DNA of 64,000 bases from Sycobia sp. Sy_11 (lineage: Eukaryota; Arthropoda; Insecta; Hymenoptera; Epichrysomallidae). The stretch lies in contig JACCIC010000001.1 in assembly GCA_018907035.1 (NCBI GenBank), forward strand, positions 124,001 through 188,000, given 5' to 3'. Of this stretch, positions 52,991 through 64,000 are shown in pieces. Below the pieces are notes generated by a model that was given only the letters and a program-made list of their open reading frames with translations, was not told where the DNA came from and searched no databases. Made by a program: the position numbers and the translations under genes. Positions within the stretch are counted from its first letter, which is position 1; each line of letters opens with the position of its first letter.

Positions 52991-55900
52991 TTATTCTGAC
53001 CAAGCAGCCTTAATGAAGTCACTGCCTCTTTCACCAATCATAATTGTCGGTGCATTGAGATTTCCTCTAACTATGACTGGCATTATTGAAGCATCTATTA
53101 CTCTTAGACTCTTTATTCCATGAACTTTCAAAGTTGAATCCACTACAGATTCTACATCACTGGTTGGACCCATCTTGCATGTGCCTGCCGGATGCCTATA
53201 AGATACCCAATAATTTTTTACTAAACATTCATAGTATTGAACTGATTTGAACTTTAGATCATCACAAAGCGGAGCCGGTAACCTTGATACTTTATAACCA
53301 GTATTTTTAAATGCTTTTGTTTCGAACAATTCACTAGTAAGTTTTAATCCTTCAGTCAGAACTTTAATGTCAGCTGGATGACTGATCAAATTCTCATGTA
53401 TAAGTGGTTCACTGTCTACGGGGTCCCTAATATTCAGTTGAATGAACCCTCGACTTTTCGGAACTAAATTTACAATATTTATATAAAACCCCTTCTTATA
53501 TGCGACATGCGATAACTGGATATCTGTAGCTTTATCATCTTTTTCATATGAAGTTCTGAGAAATGTTTCTAACGGTATTGGGTTAAAGTTTGTCATTGGA
53601 CCATCATGCTTACTTAACCATCTAAATACATCATTGTAGAGAGTTTCTCCGTCAGGTAAATTGAATTCATCGATGTCTCCACTAGCATAGAAAGCTGGAA
53701 CTGCTACATGATTCTGCAGATTCTTTCCCACAGGTAGATTTTTAAGAACTTTAATACCTGCTTTTTGGAGATCACCAGCGGGACCTATTCCAGATAACAT
53801 CAACAATTTTGGAGATTCAATGGCACCAGCTGAAATAATTACTTCTTTCGTTGCATAAGCTTTAACGACATTCTGTGAATTTAAATTTTTGTATTGCACT
53901 CCAATAGCTTGTTTAGTTGTTGGATCGATGATAATCTTAGTCACTAAAGAATTTGGTCGTACGGTCAGATTGGGTCGTTTTCCACGTATCGGTCGAAGAA
54001 ATGCACTGTTAGAGCTTTGACGAGATCCATTAAATTTAGTGAATTGCCTTTTACTTATACCAAAGTTATCTCCAGAATTGTAGTCAACTTCCTTAAGACC
54101 GAGCTCTTTCCACCCGTTAAGGATAACGTTAACATTTGGATTTGTATCAGGCTCACTTCCAGTGGTTAAATATCCCCCAGATCCATGTGCGTGTGAATAA
54201 TTCTCTAAAAGCTAACAAAGAAATATTATCTTTTTATAGAATAAAAACATTTTAAAAAATTGAATGGAACTTCCAAAAATGGAACGAAATATTCTATTTA
54301 AATCTTTGAATAGTTTAGAAACCTACATATGGTATTCTACAATCTTCCGATTTTTTAAAATATTGTAAAACAGTTTTCCAGTTCCAGCCATCATTTCCCA
54401 GATTATACCAATTGTTGTAATCCCATTGATGGCCTCTTAAATATAACATATGATTAATGGTGCTCGTGCCACCCATTACTTTACCACGAGGAGCCCGATA
54501 AGGTCTATTTGATATTGATCCATCAGCATGAACTCCTGGCTGAACAGAATAATCGTAATCAATGCTACTACGTTCCAATATAGTGACCAATCCTGGAACT
54601 TCAGCGACAATTGGTTCTTCATCACCTGCTTCTAATAAAAGTACCTGTAAATATATATTACTATGAAAAAGTATGCTTTAGGTCACAACAGATTTATACG
54701 CCTTGGATTCCTAAGTGCAAAATCTTTCAAACTTGGAAAATTAAATTTTGATAAACAATAATATATAAAGTGAATGTACATTTACGAAAATTAAATTGAA
54801 AATAGAAACTTAAGATCACGTAATCACTGCATCATAGAATTATTGATTAAGAATCAGCTCTTTTATTCAAGTAAATAATTTTATTTATCTGGCTACATAA
54901 ATTATAATTGTAGCTTTTAATATAAAACTATCATTGTGAAAAAGTATAATATGGCAAATTAAAATTTGAATTTATAATTGATAATTATAATTTATAATTT
55001 ATAATATGACTATAGTTTAAAAATCATAACCATAACAACGTTTTTCAGTTCTCAACGCGTAAGCTATAGTCAATGCCAATGACCCAATTAATTTTTGGCT
55101 TATGAGTTAGCTGACCTTCGACTGAAGTGAGCAAGTTAAATCTCACGAAGGAAATAATCATTTTACACATTATATAAAAATTTCATGATTGTTATCGGTT
55201 CAAAATAATCCATTTACTGGATAAAACCCAATTTAGGACCAGTATGAATCTTTTTATCGTCGACCAGTATGAATATTTTATATTTTTATAAAAAAATACA
55301 GTGCATTTCTTTTGATATCCTAACTCTATGATAAATAATGCCGGATAAAAAGTGTCTCGTATATATTGTTTCATAAAATCCATATTTAAGAAGCCATGCT
55401 TGTGGAGCTGCGCGCAGTCTTTACGTTACTTAGTAATATTCAACCGCGTACTTGAAAGCTTATTTTAGTTATATTGATAAAAATAATAAAACTTTACCAT
55501 AGGGAAAATTGTTCACTATAAAGCAAGAAATAGTTCTCTAATTATGACTACGGAAAAATCGTTTTAGTCATAATTTAGACATTACAGTAGTGTGAAAAAA
55601 GTTAATCATTTTGAAAAGTAAAGAGTTATAATTTACTGTTATAACAATTTAGATTAATATTGTTTCATGAAATTTATAGCTGGATGCTTCGGTATGAAAA
55701 TGATACATATGAATTCTAGAAGTAGAAAAGTAAAACCAAAGTTGCAAGTTAAGCTTGGTACGTTCTAACTGTATGTAATTGAGTGCGTTTGCGTCTTTTA
55801 GTAGCCCATCAATGGCTCAAGCAAACGACGAAATGTGGTACATACACCAATAACTGCGTAGCGTATCAAAATGTTATATTTTATTATCAAGCAGTCGGAA

Positions 55901-57842
55901 ATTTATTATAACTATCTTAGTAACTATGCACATTGAACTATCTTAGTAACTAAGAACAATGAACAAGTACAATGAGCATACAACTTATAATGAGCATATC
56001 AATTCTTTTCTGCCAACTTTTCTTCAAAAATCGGTTTTATCAGAAAACAAATAAAAGAGAAAAAAATCTTTAAACTATAATTGTTTGCTGGAATAATGAT
56101 TGAATTATCTACTAAAGTTTTTCTTTCGATTAACAAGGAAAAGAATATAAACTGAGCAGAGACTCAATTTTCTCCAGGAGGTGACAAACATACTTAATAT
56201 AATAACAAAAAAAAACACCTAACAGCTTTTTATTCAAATTGCTGTTGTTTCCTTATGTATTAGCTTAAATGTTGTTGATTTTACCTGTGTAAAATATCAA
56301 ATTTCCATTTGATCGTTATATGTACAATTATTTTTGAATTCAGGATTTTTAGGTCCGTTTGCTAGTTCAGAGAACTTGTTTTACTTTAAAACATAATAAT
56401 ATTAATATTTATGTTAATGCAAGACTTATTTTGATTAATATTATTTTTAATTTAATTAATTTTTCAGCATTTTACGAAAAATTTTATAAAATATAAATAG
56501 AGAAAATTAAATAATTTTAAATACTAACATAAACTATTAAATATCATATTTAATAATTATAATTTGTCCTTAAAAATAAATAAATGCAGGTAGTTAAAAT
56601 ATACTAGCTAAAATATTATTTTAAAATTAGCTTTTATTTAAAAACGATGTTATGTGTATTCATTTAATTGAATTGAAATAATTGAATGGTTGTTATACGT
56701 ATTAATATTCAAAAATTTTTAACTAATAAAAGTATTAAAACTTTTCAGAAATTGAAAAAGATATATTATATAGCTATTAAATACTATTATCATAAAAAAA
56801 AAGAAATAAGAACATCTAGGAATTCTAACGAAAGGGAATTCTAAAGAAAAAAAAATTTTTAATTAAAAAACAAAATTCATTGCCCTCTGTATAATGAATT
56901 ATCTGCACCAGTTTTTAAAAATATGATTATATACTATGTCTGGTTTGCAGAAAACCTTATAATATTAGTAATTTTTAAATATCTTTAGTTAATTGTTTTT
57001 AATGATAAATTATAATCATTACATATATGACATATAATTATTCCAACGTTTATGTTAGTATTTAAAGTTATTTAATTTTCTTTAATCCTATTTTATGAAA
57101 TTTTTCGTTAAATGATGAAAAATTAATTAAATAAAAAATAATATTAATTAATACAACTTTAATATGAAAATTAAGATTATTGTGTTTTAAAGCAAGGAAA
57201 GTTCTTTTTGAACAAGCGAATAGATATATCTCTACATATAATGATCAAATGAAAATTTTATATTTTATGCAGTATTTAAGTTAAAACGAAATGAAACCAA
57301 AATCCATTGAAGTAAAAAAGTTATTAGCTGATTTTTTTATTATATACGTACTAAATATATTTTTCACCTCCTGGAGAAACTTGGTTGTCTTGTGAAGTGA
57401 CTCTTTCCTGCTAAGTACAATAAATTTAGCCTATAAGTAACATATTAATCTATAAGTGAGCCTTCTATCTGAATTGGCTAATTTTTGGAGCCAATAATTT
57501 GGAAAACTAGAATCTATGCATTGAAAAATATAATGTTATATCGGCAACATAATGAATTGGATAAATCATTCTGTAAAAAATTATGTAAAAATCTGCTGTG
57601 AAAATACTTACTTTCCATTTTTCATTTTCGGTCAGTCGATTAGCTACAACACAGCCAGCACTTCCTGCCCCAACGATTATGAAATCGAATTGATTTTCAC
57701 CATCGTCCGTGCTTAAAGGAGAAAACCGATGATCCCGAGAATGGCTTAAATATTGCATTAGAAAAGTGAAAAACGCAATCATAGATGGTGTACAAGAGTC
57801 ACGAGGACAAAATCGTTCATTATTCTCCATGAACCAAGCCAT
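52991..57842 (-). CDS. GMC gene C: glucose-dehydrogenase-like FAD oxidoreductase (589 aa)
   Basis: Exons 57842-57612, 54644-54327 and 54211-52991 join in phase 0 (donors GTAAGT and GTAGGT, acceptors CAG and TTAG). Exons 1 and 2 are 231 and 318 nt, as in A and B. The protein has FCPRDSCTPSM near the N-terminus followed by a hydrophobic stretch, FAD-binding GAGSAG at 58-63, Glu82, GKVMGGTSTINH in exon 2, [17 protein letters not shown] in exon 3 and the catalytic HPAGTCKMG with His523, so the active site looks complete. It is the most diverged of the three intact copies (for example, an acidic IDEFNLPDGE segment instead of the shared IWP segment). Intron 1 is unusually long (2967 bp) and holds a candidate inverted-repeat element and a small tandem repeat. 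Assigning the distant exon 1 to this gene rests on matching phase, length and order. Confidence 0.9.
55910..55961. repeat. Two-copy 26-bp tandem repeat in intron 1 of gene C
   Basis: AACTATCTTAGTAACTA begins both 55910-55935 and 55936-55961. The units differ at four positions near their ends. A partial third unit may follow. Confidence 0.8.
56170..57378. mobile_element. Candidate 1.2-kb inverted-repeat element in intron 1 of gene C
   Basis: TTCTCCAGGAGGTGA at 56170-56184 has an exact inverse complement at 57364-57378. Inward of these, the next ~55 bp on each side still align (around 70% by eye, with gaps). The 1.2 kb between is extremely AT-rich and holds no transposase-like frame, as expected of a non-autonomous DNA element. 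No clear target-site duplication was found, so ends and family are uncertain. Confidence 0.45.
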
Positions 57843-58998
57843 TGTTCAAATATGAAGTAAATTCGAAAGTAAGAATAAAGCGAAGTCTCTTATTTTATGT
57901 TCTGAAATACCTCACAACTTCAATATATAAAATATGTGAACAGAACAATGATCGAATTCTATTATCTACATATACATAAATTTATATTTTCTGTTCAGTG
58001 TTAAATAGAATATATAAATGATTTACGGACTAATCTCAATTTTGACAAACAGTAAATGAAATTAATTTATGAGAGATAAACAGAAATTTTTAATTTCTTG
58101 TAATAACTTTAGCAGGACAAGAAGCGAGTAAGCAATATATAAAACTTTTTTAAAAAATTTTTTAATCAAAATTAAGCTACCTGTTGTTCTAGGTTTTTCA
58201 ATTTTAGTTCTGTGGAATGAATAAATATAAAAACCCATATCAGATTTAAATGAGCACGTATTTTATAATAAAATAATCTATAGTAGAAATTGAAACAATT
58301 AGATCAAGAAGTGATCATTCTTTTTTAAAATACTGAAAGTAATCAAATAATTCCTCATTAATAGGCCATAAATAGTAAATATAAACATAAACCATTATAA
58401 ATGGTTTTATTTCGTCGACAGATATTTTAATAGCTTGATGTTGACAAAAGTATATGTTGCTTCTTCGTTTATAATAAATCTACGTATTTACTAACCTATA
58501 AATTTATCATTTAATATCATAGGAATATTTACTTTTAATTAAATAAAATAGCAGATTATTACTTACATTGACCCACCATAATAGTTACTGATATCTTATA
58601 ATGTCCACTTACCTGAAAAATAAATATTTGTCATGTTACAATAAATATTTTTACAATTGTTACAAGCTTTATTGAAATAATGATCAATTATAATAAACAT
58701 TTTTTTATCTTTATATGTAAAATTCTATAATTTTCTTAACAATTTTATTGAAAACAATCATTATGCAATTAAATGAAATTATTATTCAATCGTAATTAAA
58801 TATAGCGACATATTATTAAAGCTTTATGAATATATATCTAGTATAATACAATGATATGCATTATTATTGACATTTATTTTTAAATAATAAAAATTCTAGT
58901 CAATATCTATGTCAAGTATCTAGTTGAATTTTTATTATTTTCATGCATTAAGTTCTTCTATTAATATAGATATCTTGAATCCTAAAGATTTTTAAAAT
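57843..58998. other. AT-rich DNA upstream of GMC gene C
   Basis: Very AT-rich with no recognisable gene. It should contain the gene C 5' UTR. Unlike A and B, no splice acceptor lies directly before the start codon. Confidence 0.5.
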
Positions 58999-59573
58999 GT
59001 AATTGAATAATATTCTGGGATGTTTGAAATTAAGAGAATGATAAAACGAAAAATGTTTAAATTAAAAATTGAATTTAATAAATAAAAATATAATAAAGAC
59101 AATAAGCTTCTCTAAGCAGAGATCAGAAAAGAACCAATGCCCAAGCGCTCACACAGCGCTTTTATAAACTCTGCTCCCCTCTGCGAGGGTTAAATTTCGA
59201 GCCATAAACCGAATGGCTTAATGCAGCCCAAACTTTCGCGCAGCCCAACGATCGGAGAGCCCGAGGTGGCAAACCGAACATGTCACCTGATTTCGAACTT
59301 CTCAACATTTTCTCAAAGCTAGAATGCGACCTATCTCAATACAAGTCGTCACAGCACAAGCGTAACCTGTTTACCACATTCGAAAACCTCAAGATTATCT
59401 CATAGCAAGTATTCGCTCACCTTATGTGCGGTTCGGTACACAAGCTATTTTAAGGAAAAATCTTCGGTATTCCTTTCACGGTACGCATCGAGCATGTACC
59501 TTATTTGTACATCTTGTTTGGCCTATAACGAGAGTTCGCTCAGGATCGTTTTGTAAACTATAATATTAGAAAC
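58999..59573 (-). mobile_element. Possible solo LTR (or a TATA promoter block)
   Basis: A GC-richer block (59.1-59.55 kb) stands in very AT-rich DNA. On the minus strand it has a TATAAAAGCGC box near 59165, a small AGCGCT palindrome, then an AT-rich tail, the layout of an LTR with U3, R and U5. Approximate outer ends TGTAG and TTACA would give a 575-bp unit. No internal retroelement genes or clear target duplication were seen. Alternatively the TATA box could drive gene C, which lies 1.3 kb downstream on the same strand. Confidence 0.35.
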
Positions 59574-60554
59574 TACAATTTTTATTTCCTACACATAATA
59601 GAAAGATAAGAATTAATTTTTCATTACTTTACTATTTAAAAATGAATATCTGTAAATTTCCAATCTCTGCTGTACGATACTGCAACATTATAATTCAATG
59701 AATTGTTGTCGCACGCGAAGCCCCTATCACCGAAATTTATCGGTCCGACAGATCGAGTTATATTTCCTTTTTCTTCACGGGACCAAGTAGCCATATTTTG
59801 TTTTCGATATACCACATCTAAGCTCGCTTATCGATATCATAAGAACGCATTTCATTTATTTAAAATATATATTAAAATCAAACCTATATATATATATATA
59901 ATTACACGAAAAATATTATTTAAAGATGTCATTATTATCACATTAGTCCTTGAATTTTCAAACGAAATGAAATTATAATTATTCTTAAAAACCATATTGA
60001 ATTTAATTCTATATAAATATTAAACAAAAGTTCAGGAAAAACTTAGAAACTACGATATATACACTATAAAACTTTTTTTCTTTTTTAAATATACATAAAA
60101 TTACAAACTAAACCATTAAAAAATATAGATATAATTACCAATTAATACGTTTAAAAATATACCTAAAGTTATAAATTAATACATTAAAATAGATATCAAA
60201 TTTGAAACTAAATAAATTACTTTTGAAATATAAAAATTGAATTTTAGGTTTTAAAAATTCCAAATAATGCACGAAATATAATTTATATTATGTTTTACGA
60301 TTTATATCTTTGTACCAATTACAACTACCATTATGTCTATATGAGGTGAAGAATATGCTTGAGGAAATTATTTATTAGAGTACGTCTTCGCTCAAAGTTT
60401 ACAGTCTTAAATTTCTTGGATCCAAGATAGCGTGGAAATGAATGACTGCACAGATATTCTATTTTGATACATTAGAAAAGATTTTGGATATTACAGATGA
60501 ATCCATGACCGAAATATATGACTTTAAGTTAGTATCGAAATTTAGTAACAAAAT
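59574..60554. other. AT-rich intergenic DNA, no gene seen
   Basis: Nothing recognised. The C-terminal end expected for GMC copy D should lie at the right edge, but no convincing similarity remains below about 60555. Confidence 0.5.
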
Positions 60555-61654
60555 GATTTCAATTCATCTGGTTTCGATCGATCGTTCAGCAAGTTTTATT
60601 CCTTCAATGGAATGTTCCACATGCTCTAAATTTATCGATACTATATATAAGTGGTGGATGAGTTTCTGGATTACTGTGATCGAGTTCAGTTGTTCTGTGG
60701 GCAATGTGCGGACTTTGTATTTTTTTATTAAAAAAAAAAAGGAATACACAAGGTGCAATGCGGCAAATAAAATATAATATAAATAATTAGTTCCTGGCGC
60801 AGAATATGCACTGTATTGGAACGTGGAGAACGTTACTCGTCGGTTACCCATTTGGGAGTCGGGCCTCTCGCACTCGATAGTCGCGGATGGCTTTTCCTTT
60901 GCGGGTAAACTGCATAACAGTAACAGCGCGATAACTGTTGTTACCTGCTTCGTGAACGGTCCTAATTTTAGTTCATTCCTTTTATTTCTGGCTATGAGGC
61001 AGATGCGTCACAAGTCTTCGACTTTTAAGGAACTGAAACTGTGATATCCATAGAAAATCCACCGCCATGCAACGTATTTTTTATGAGAATATCCGTATTT
61101 TTGTTTTTCATCTTTCTCACGCAAATACGTGATAATTGCTTCCAACGATTTAATCATCATTGCTTAACCAACTGATTAAATTGTAATATAGATCTTCAGC
61201 CTTGGATTGGCTAACTTCAGCAACGATGCGACTAGCATATACTGTCTCTACCATTATGTGGCCCTAAAAATTATTTTCCCCGGGCAAATATTTAAGTAAT
61301 ATAATATTCAACATTTGGAAGCGTATTCGTGGATCTTATTGAAGACAATATCAACAACTTTGCTAAATTAATGTTTCCACAAGAAATTATTGCTTTCATC
61401 GTTACATAAGCCTTCGACAGTTGAAATGAGGTTTTTGTATTTTACTCTAGTAACTAAAGAATATGGTCGTATTATGAGATTAGATCATTTTTCATTTAGA
61501 AAAAGGCACCACAGAACTTCTATCAGATTTCTTAATCTTGGTAAACCGAATCACACCTATTAATAATCGAATCAATATTTGGATTAGAATATAATTCATT
61601 TTCCACAATTAAGCATCCCGCGGTGCTTTGTACAATTAAAAATTTATCTAAGAG
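60555..61654 (-). pseudogene. GMC copy D: decayed last exon of a GMC oxidoreductase
   Basis: The minus strand aligns with exon 3 of genes A-C, best with C, in the right order. From 61654 it reads LLDKF, then GCLIVENE and NPNID near the exon start, a stretch matching the linker before signature 2 (SKAYVTMKAIIS), a diverged signature-2 region near 61340-61380, the segment corresponding to the LSNHDGP area near 61160-61190, and IHHLYIVS..HSIEGIKLAERSIETR (against [22 protein letters not shown] in B) at 60564-60660. Many stops and frameshifts interrupt it. About 300 bp of unrelated, GC-richer sequence (about 60720-61040) splits it. The splice acceptor position reads AA instead of AG. Exon 2 and the C-terminal catalytic region were not found. 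Confidence 0.85.
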
Positions 61655-62840
61655 TTAGAACCAATGTAGTTTATTTATGCAAATGCGATACTCCAGGAAA
61701 AAAATTAAAAAATTATATACACTGCAATTTAAATATTAATAGAAAATTTCTTTAAAATTATATTTTTAAATTATATAATTATTTATAATAAATGAATACT
61801 GGAAATTATAATATATTTAAATATAATATTTTACTTTATTGTTAGTATTTTGGTAGAATACTTTTCTTTTTTTTAGATTAGTTCAAGGACCACAAGGTTT
61901 TTCATCGTAACTGCTTTTTCTTTTGAACATGAGAAAGTTTAATTCAATTGGTCTATTGTGTTTATAGAATTTTTAATCAAACCGACGTTAATATTTTATA
62001 ATCTAAGCTTTAAAAAAATATTGAGCCTTCAGTACTCTGATATGTTAGCTCTAAAATGAATCTTTAAATAATACAAAAATATTAAGCCTTAAGAAAAGTT
62101 TTTAATCCTAAATGACCCTTACATTGATGGAGACATCGAAACGATTCCAATTTTGGATAAAGGATGAAGACACAAAAATTATAATTTAGTGTTGCAGCGA
62201 AATTTCGAAGAAGGACATAGACAGATAATTATTTGGTGTGCTTATTTTTATTCAAATTATTTTCATATATTATACTATATTATATTATTATCCACTATAA
62301 TATAGATTATCATATTACTAATTATAATACCGCTACTTATGCTTATTATTTTCACTTTTTTCCTTTGACCTTGCATATTAAAAAAATAATGGCTTCTTTA
62401 TAAAAACGTGAAAAGTTGTCCTGTTCACTATTTATTTTGGTCAGACCGTTTTTCCCATTCAAGAAGTTCTATTTTTGTCCATTTCGATCTGAGCATTAAA
62501 ATTACAAAGAGCAATTCGATAGGCCACATTTCCTTTATAAAATCTCACCACTTTAAGAAATATTTTCAGAATTTGAAAATTTCCTTTGAATATATAGAAA
62601 TTCGATTTTAGAATGTGCAAAAAAGAGGGACATTTTACGTGCAATAACACAATGTATTATACATTTACTTTTGTTTTTATTTCAACATTTTTTTTTTTTA
62701 ACGAATTACAAATCGACAACTACGACTGTCTGTTAAGGAAGAAATTGATTTAAAGTTACTCATATACATTGGGCATCCTATACGCAGTATAAAGATTATC
62801 ATTGATTTTGTCATTTCATAAATAGAACGCACGACGCCTT
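61655..62840. other. AT-rich DNA, no gene seen
   Basis: AT-rich sequence. Short open frames at 62408-62650 are unrecognised. A faint resemblance of about 62430-62455 to the end of GMC exon 1 is too weak to call. Confidence 0.5.
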
Positions 62841-63306
62841 TCGAATGAAACTCACAGTTCTTCGTGCGTCCCCGACGCCCCTTAATCTAACGATGAGCTC
62901 GAAAATTTCCGCTGCGCTTTTCAACACGTGCTCACCGTATATACATTCCTCGATCCGCCCGGCAAACTCGAAAAACTATGGAAAAGCGTATGCGTGTTCG
63001 AGGGCGAGAGACCTCGAGGAGCGCACGAACGCGCGACGAAGAGAACGGCAAAAGCGGCGGGCGGGGCCGGGGAGGGGGAGAAGGCTGGAAGCCCGCAGCA
63101 AAAAATATTTAAATCGAGGCTCCTTCAATTTATCTTCTATCGGGGCGCGCGCGCAGCCTGCGCTCATACACATGATCATACGGACTAGTGTGATACACCG
63201 CAGCGAGGCAGCATCCGCGCGCGCGCGAGCGTCAGAAGCGGTGGTCTGGAAATGTTTAATGGCTCCTCGAGTGTTTGGGGAGAAGAGCCCGCGCGGGGGG
63301 CGGGGG

Positions 63307-63345
<39 letters not shown>

Positions 63346-63520
63346 TATACGCCTTACCATGCATATTTTTAACGGGCATCGCTGCTGCAAACCAGCGTCG
63401 CTCCCCCTCCCCCAAAACCCCCTTCAAACGGCTCCTTTTACACCCGCGTGTGTACGGGGCCGCGGCTTGCGGAATCGAGCGAGCGACTTTTCGCGAACAC
63501 TCCGAGAGCGAGGGAGTATA

Positions 63521-63521
<1 letters not shown>
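62841..63521. other. CpG-rich island with TA microsatellite
   Basis: GC-rich and CpG-rich block in AT-rich surroundings, interrupted by a TA run at 63308-63342. Overlapping open frames on both strands (up to 175 codons) are Arg/Ala/Ser-rich or cross the TA repeat and are probably compositional. It may be the promoter or 5' UTR of a gene beyond the window (inference). Confidence 0.45.
63308..63342. repeat. (TA)n microsatellite
   Basis: TA run of about 35 bases inside the CpG-rich island. Confidence 0.97.

Positions 63522-63554
<33 letters not shown>
63522..63554. repeat. (TA)n microsatellite
   Basis: TA run of about 33 bases at the right edge of the CpG-rich island. Confidence 0.97.
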
Positions 63555-63557
<3 letters not shown>

Positions 63558-64000
63558 AGAATTCGAAGGCAGAAAAATTATTATATGCTCGTATCTTATT
63601 TTTAGTTTACGCGAATATTCCCTGTGTGTGCCGCGACTGAGATTTATGGATTGTCGATCGTGTAGGCTATGTAGAGTCGAGAAAATCTGATTTTTCCCGC
63701 AGTTTCTGCCCTCGTCTATCATTTGAATTTCATATCTATCGCTCATATTCGCTGAACGGATATTAATTATATAATAAACTAAAATAAAATAATAAAAATA
63801 AATAAATACAATAAATAACCTAGTTAGTTCTATCTTTAATGTAAAATAATTTTTGATATGCAAGTTTTATTGTTCCAGGGAATAACTTAATTAAAAAAAA
63901 ATTTACCTCATTATCTATAAATAATATGCTCATGCGCTATTTCTTGTAATTATTATAGTATTATAGAAATAACAAGTTCAAAATGTTTATATAAAATAAG
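63555..64000. other. AT-rich DNA at the window end, no gene seen
   Basis: Increasingly AT-rich toward 64000, with no recognisable feature. Confidence 0.5.

Noticed and set aside
62425..62530. A possible exon 1 remnant of GMC copy D
   Set aside because: Only about 20 bases around GGTCAG resemble the exon 1 end; the FAD-motif region that should follow is absent.
1..64000. tRNA, rRNA, known microRNA or CRISPR features
   Set aside because: Scanning for tRNA B-box-like sequence (a loose hit near 24611), familiar microRNA seeds (a mir-92-like start near 14471) and spaced identical repeats gave nothing with supporting structure.

Overview
The window reads as nuclear DNA from an insect, probably a hymenopteran (ant, bee or wasp; inference). 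Genes are split by short introns with GT/AG ends, the background is very AT-rich, CpG-rich islands and GA or TA microsatellites are frequent, and the transposon remains are of mariner and Tc1 type. No bacterial operons, rRNA, tRNA or CRISPR arrays were seen. Only about 6.4 kb of the 64 kb is intact coding sequence, in four genes.

1-12.7 kb: an AT-rich flank, a degenerate mariner (about 6.39-7.31 kb), and a complete four-exon gene for a secreted chymotrypsin-fold protein (8.63-11.01 kb, + strand, 321 aa). Its catalytic Asp is Asn, the oxyanion-hole Gly is Ser and it has no Arg/Lys activation site, so it should be a non-catalytic serine protease homologue. Two diverged copies of a 0.7-0.8 kb block flank the gene in direct orientation. 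Further right, a group of ~50-bp repeats, one of them inverted, sits between two TA microsatellites.

12.7-37.6 kb: no gene could be supported. The stretch alternates AT-rich DNA with CpG-rich islands carrying long GA/CT and TA tracts (mainly 15.5-19.5 kb, also 24.8-26.6 and 31.3-32.7 kb). The islands could be regulatory or untranslated parts of a gene extending outside the window.

37.6-61.7 kb: a tandem cluster of GMC-family FAD oxidoreductases (insect glucose-dehydrogenase-like), all on the minus strand. Genes A (596 aa), B (593 aa) and C (589 aa) are intact and share one architecture: a 77-codon first coding exon, a 106-codon second exon and a long last exon, with phase-0 introns. A fourth copy, D (60.55-61.65 kb), is a decayed last exon. 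Gene A carries Asn at residue 523, where B and C have the family's conserved catalytic His. A Tc1 remnant with recognisable inverted repeats lies between B and C, a possible 1.2-kb inverted-repeat element lies in intron 1 of C, and an LTR-like or promoter-like block lies upstream of C.

61.7-64 kb: AT-rich DNA and a last CpG-rich island with two TA microsatellites.

The GMC genes look like products of local tandem duplication that are now diverging (loss of the active-site His in A, decay of D, patchy A-B similarity). The protease homologue shows the same trend: fold and secretion signal kept, catalysis probably lost.
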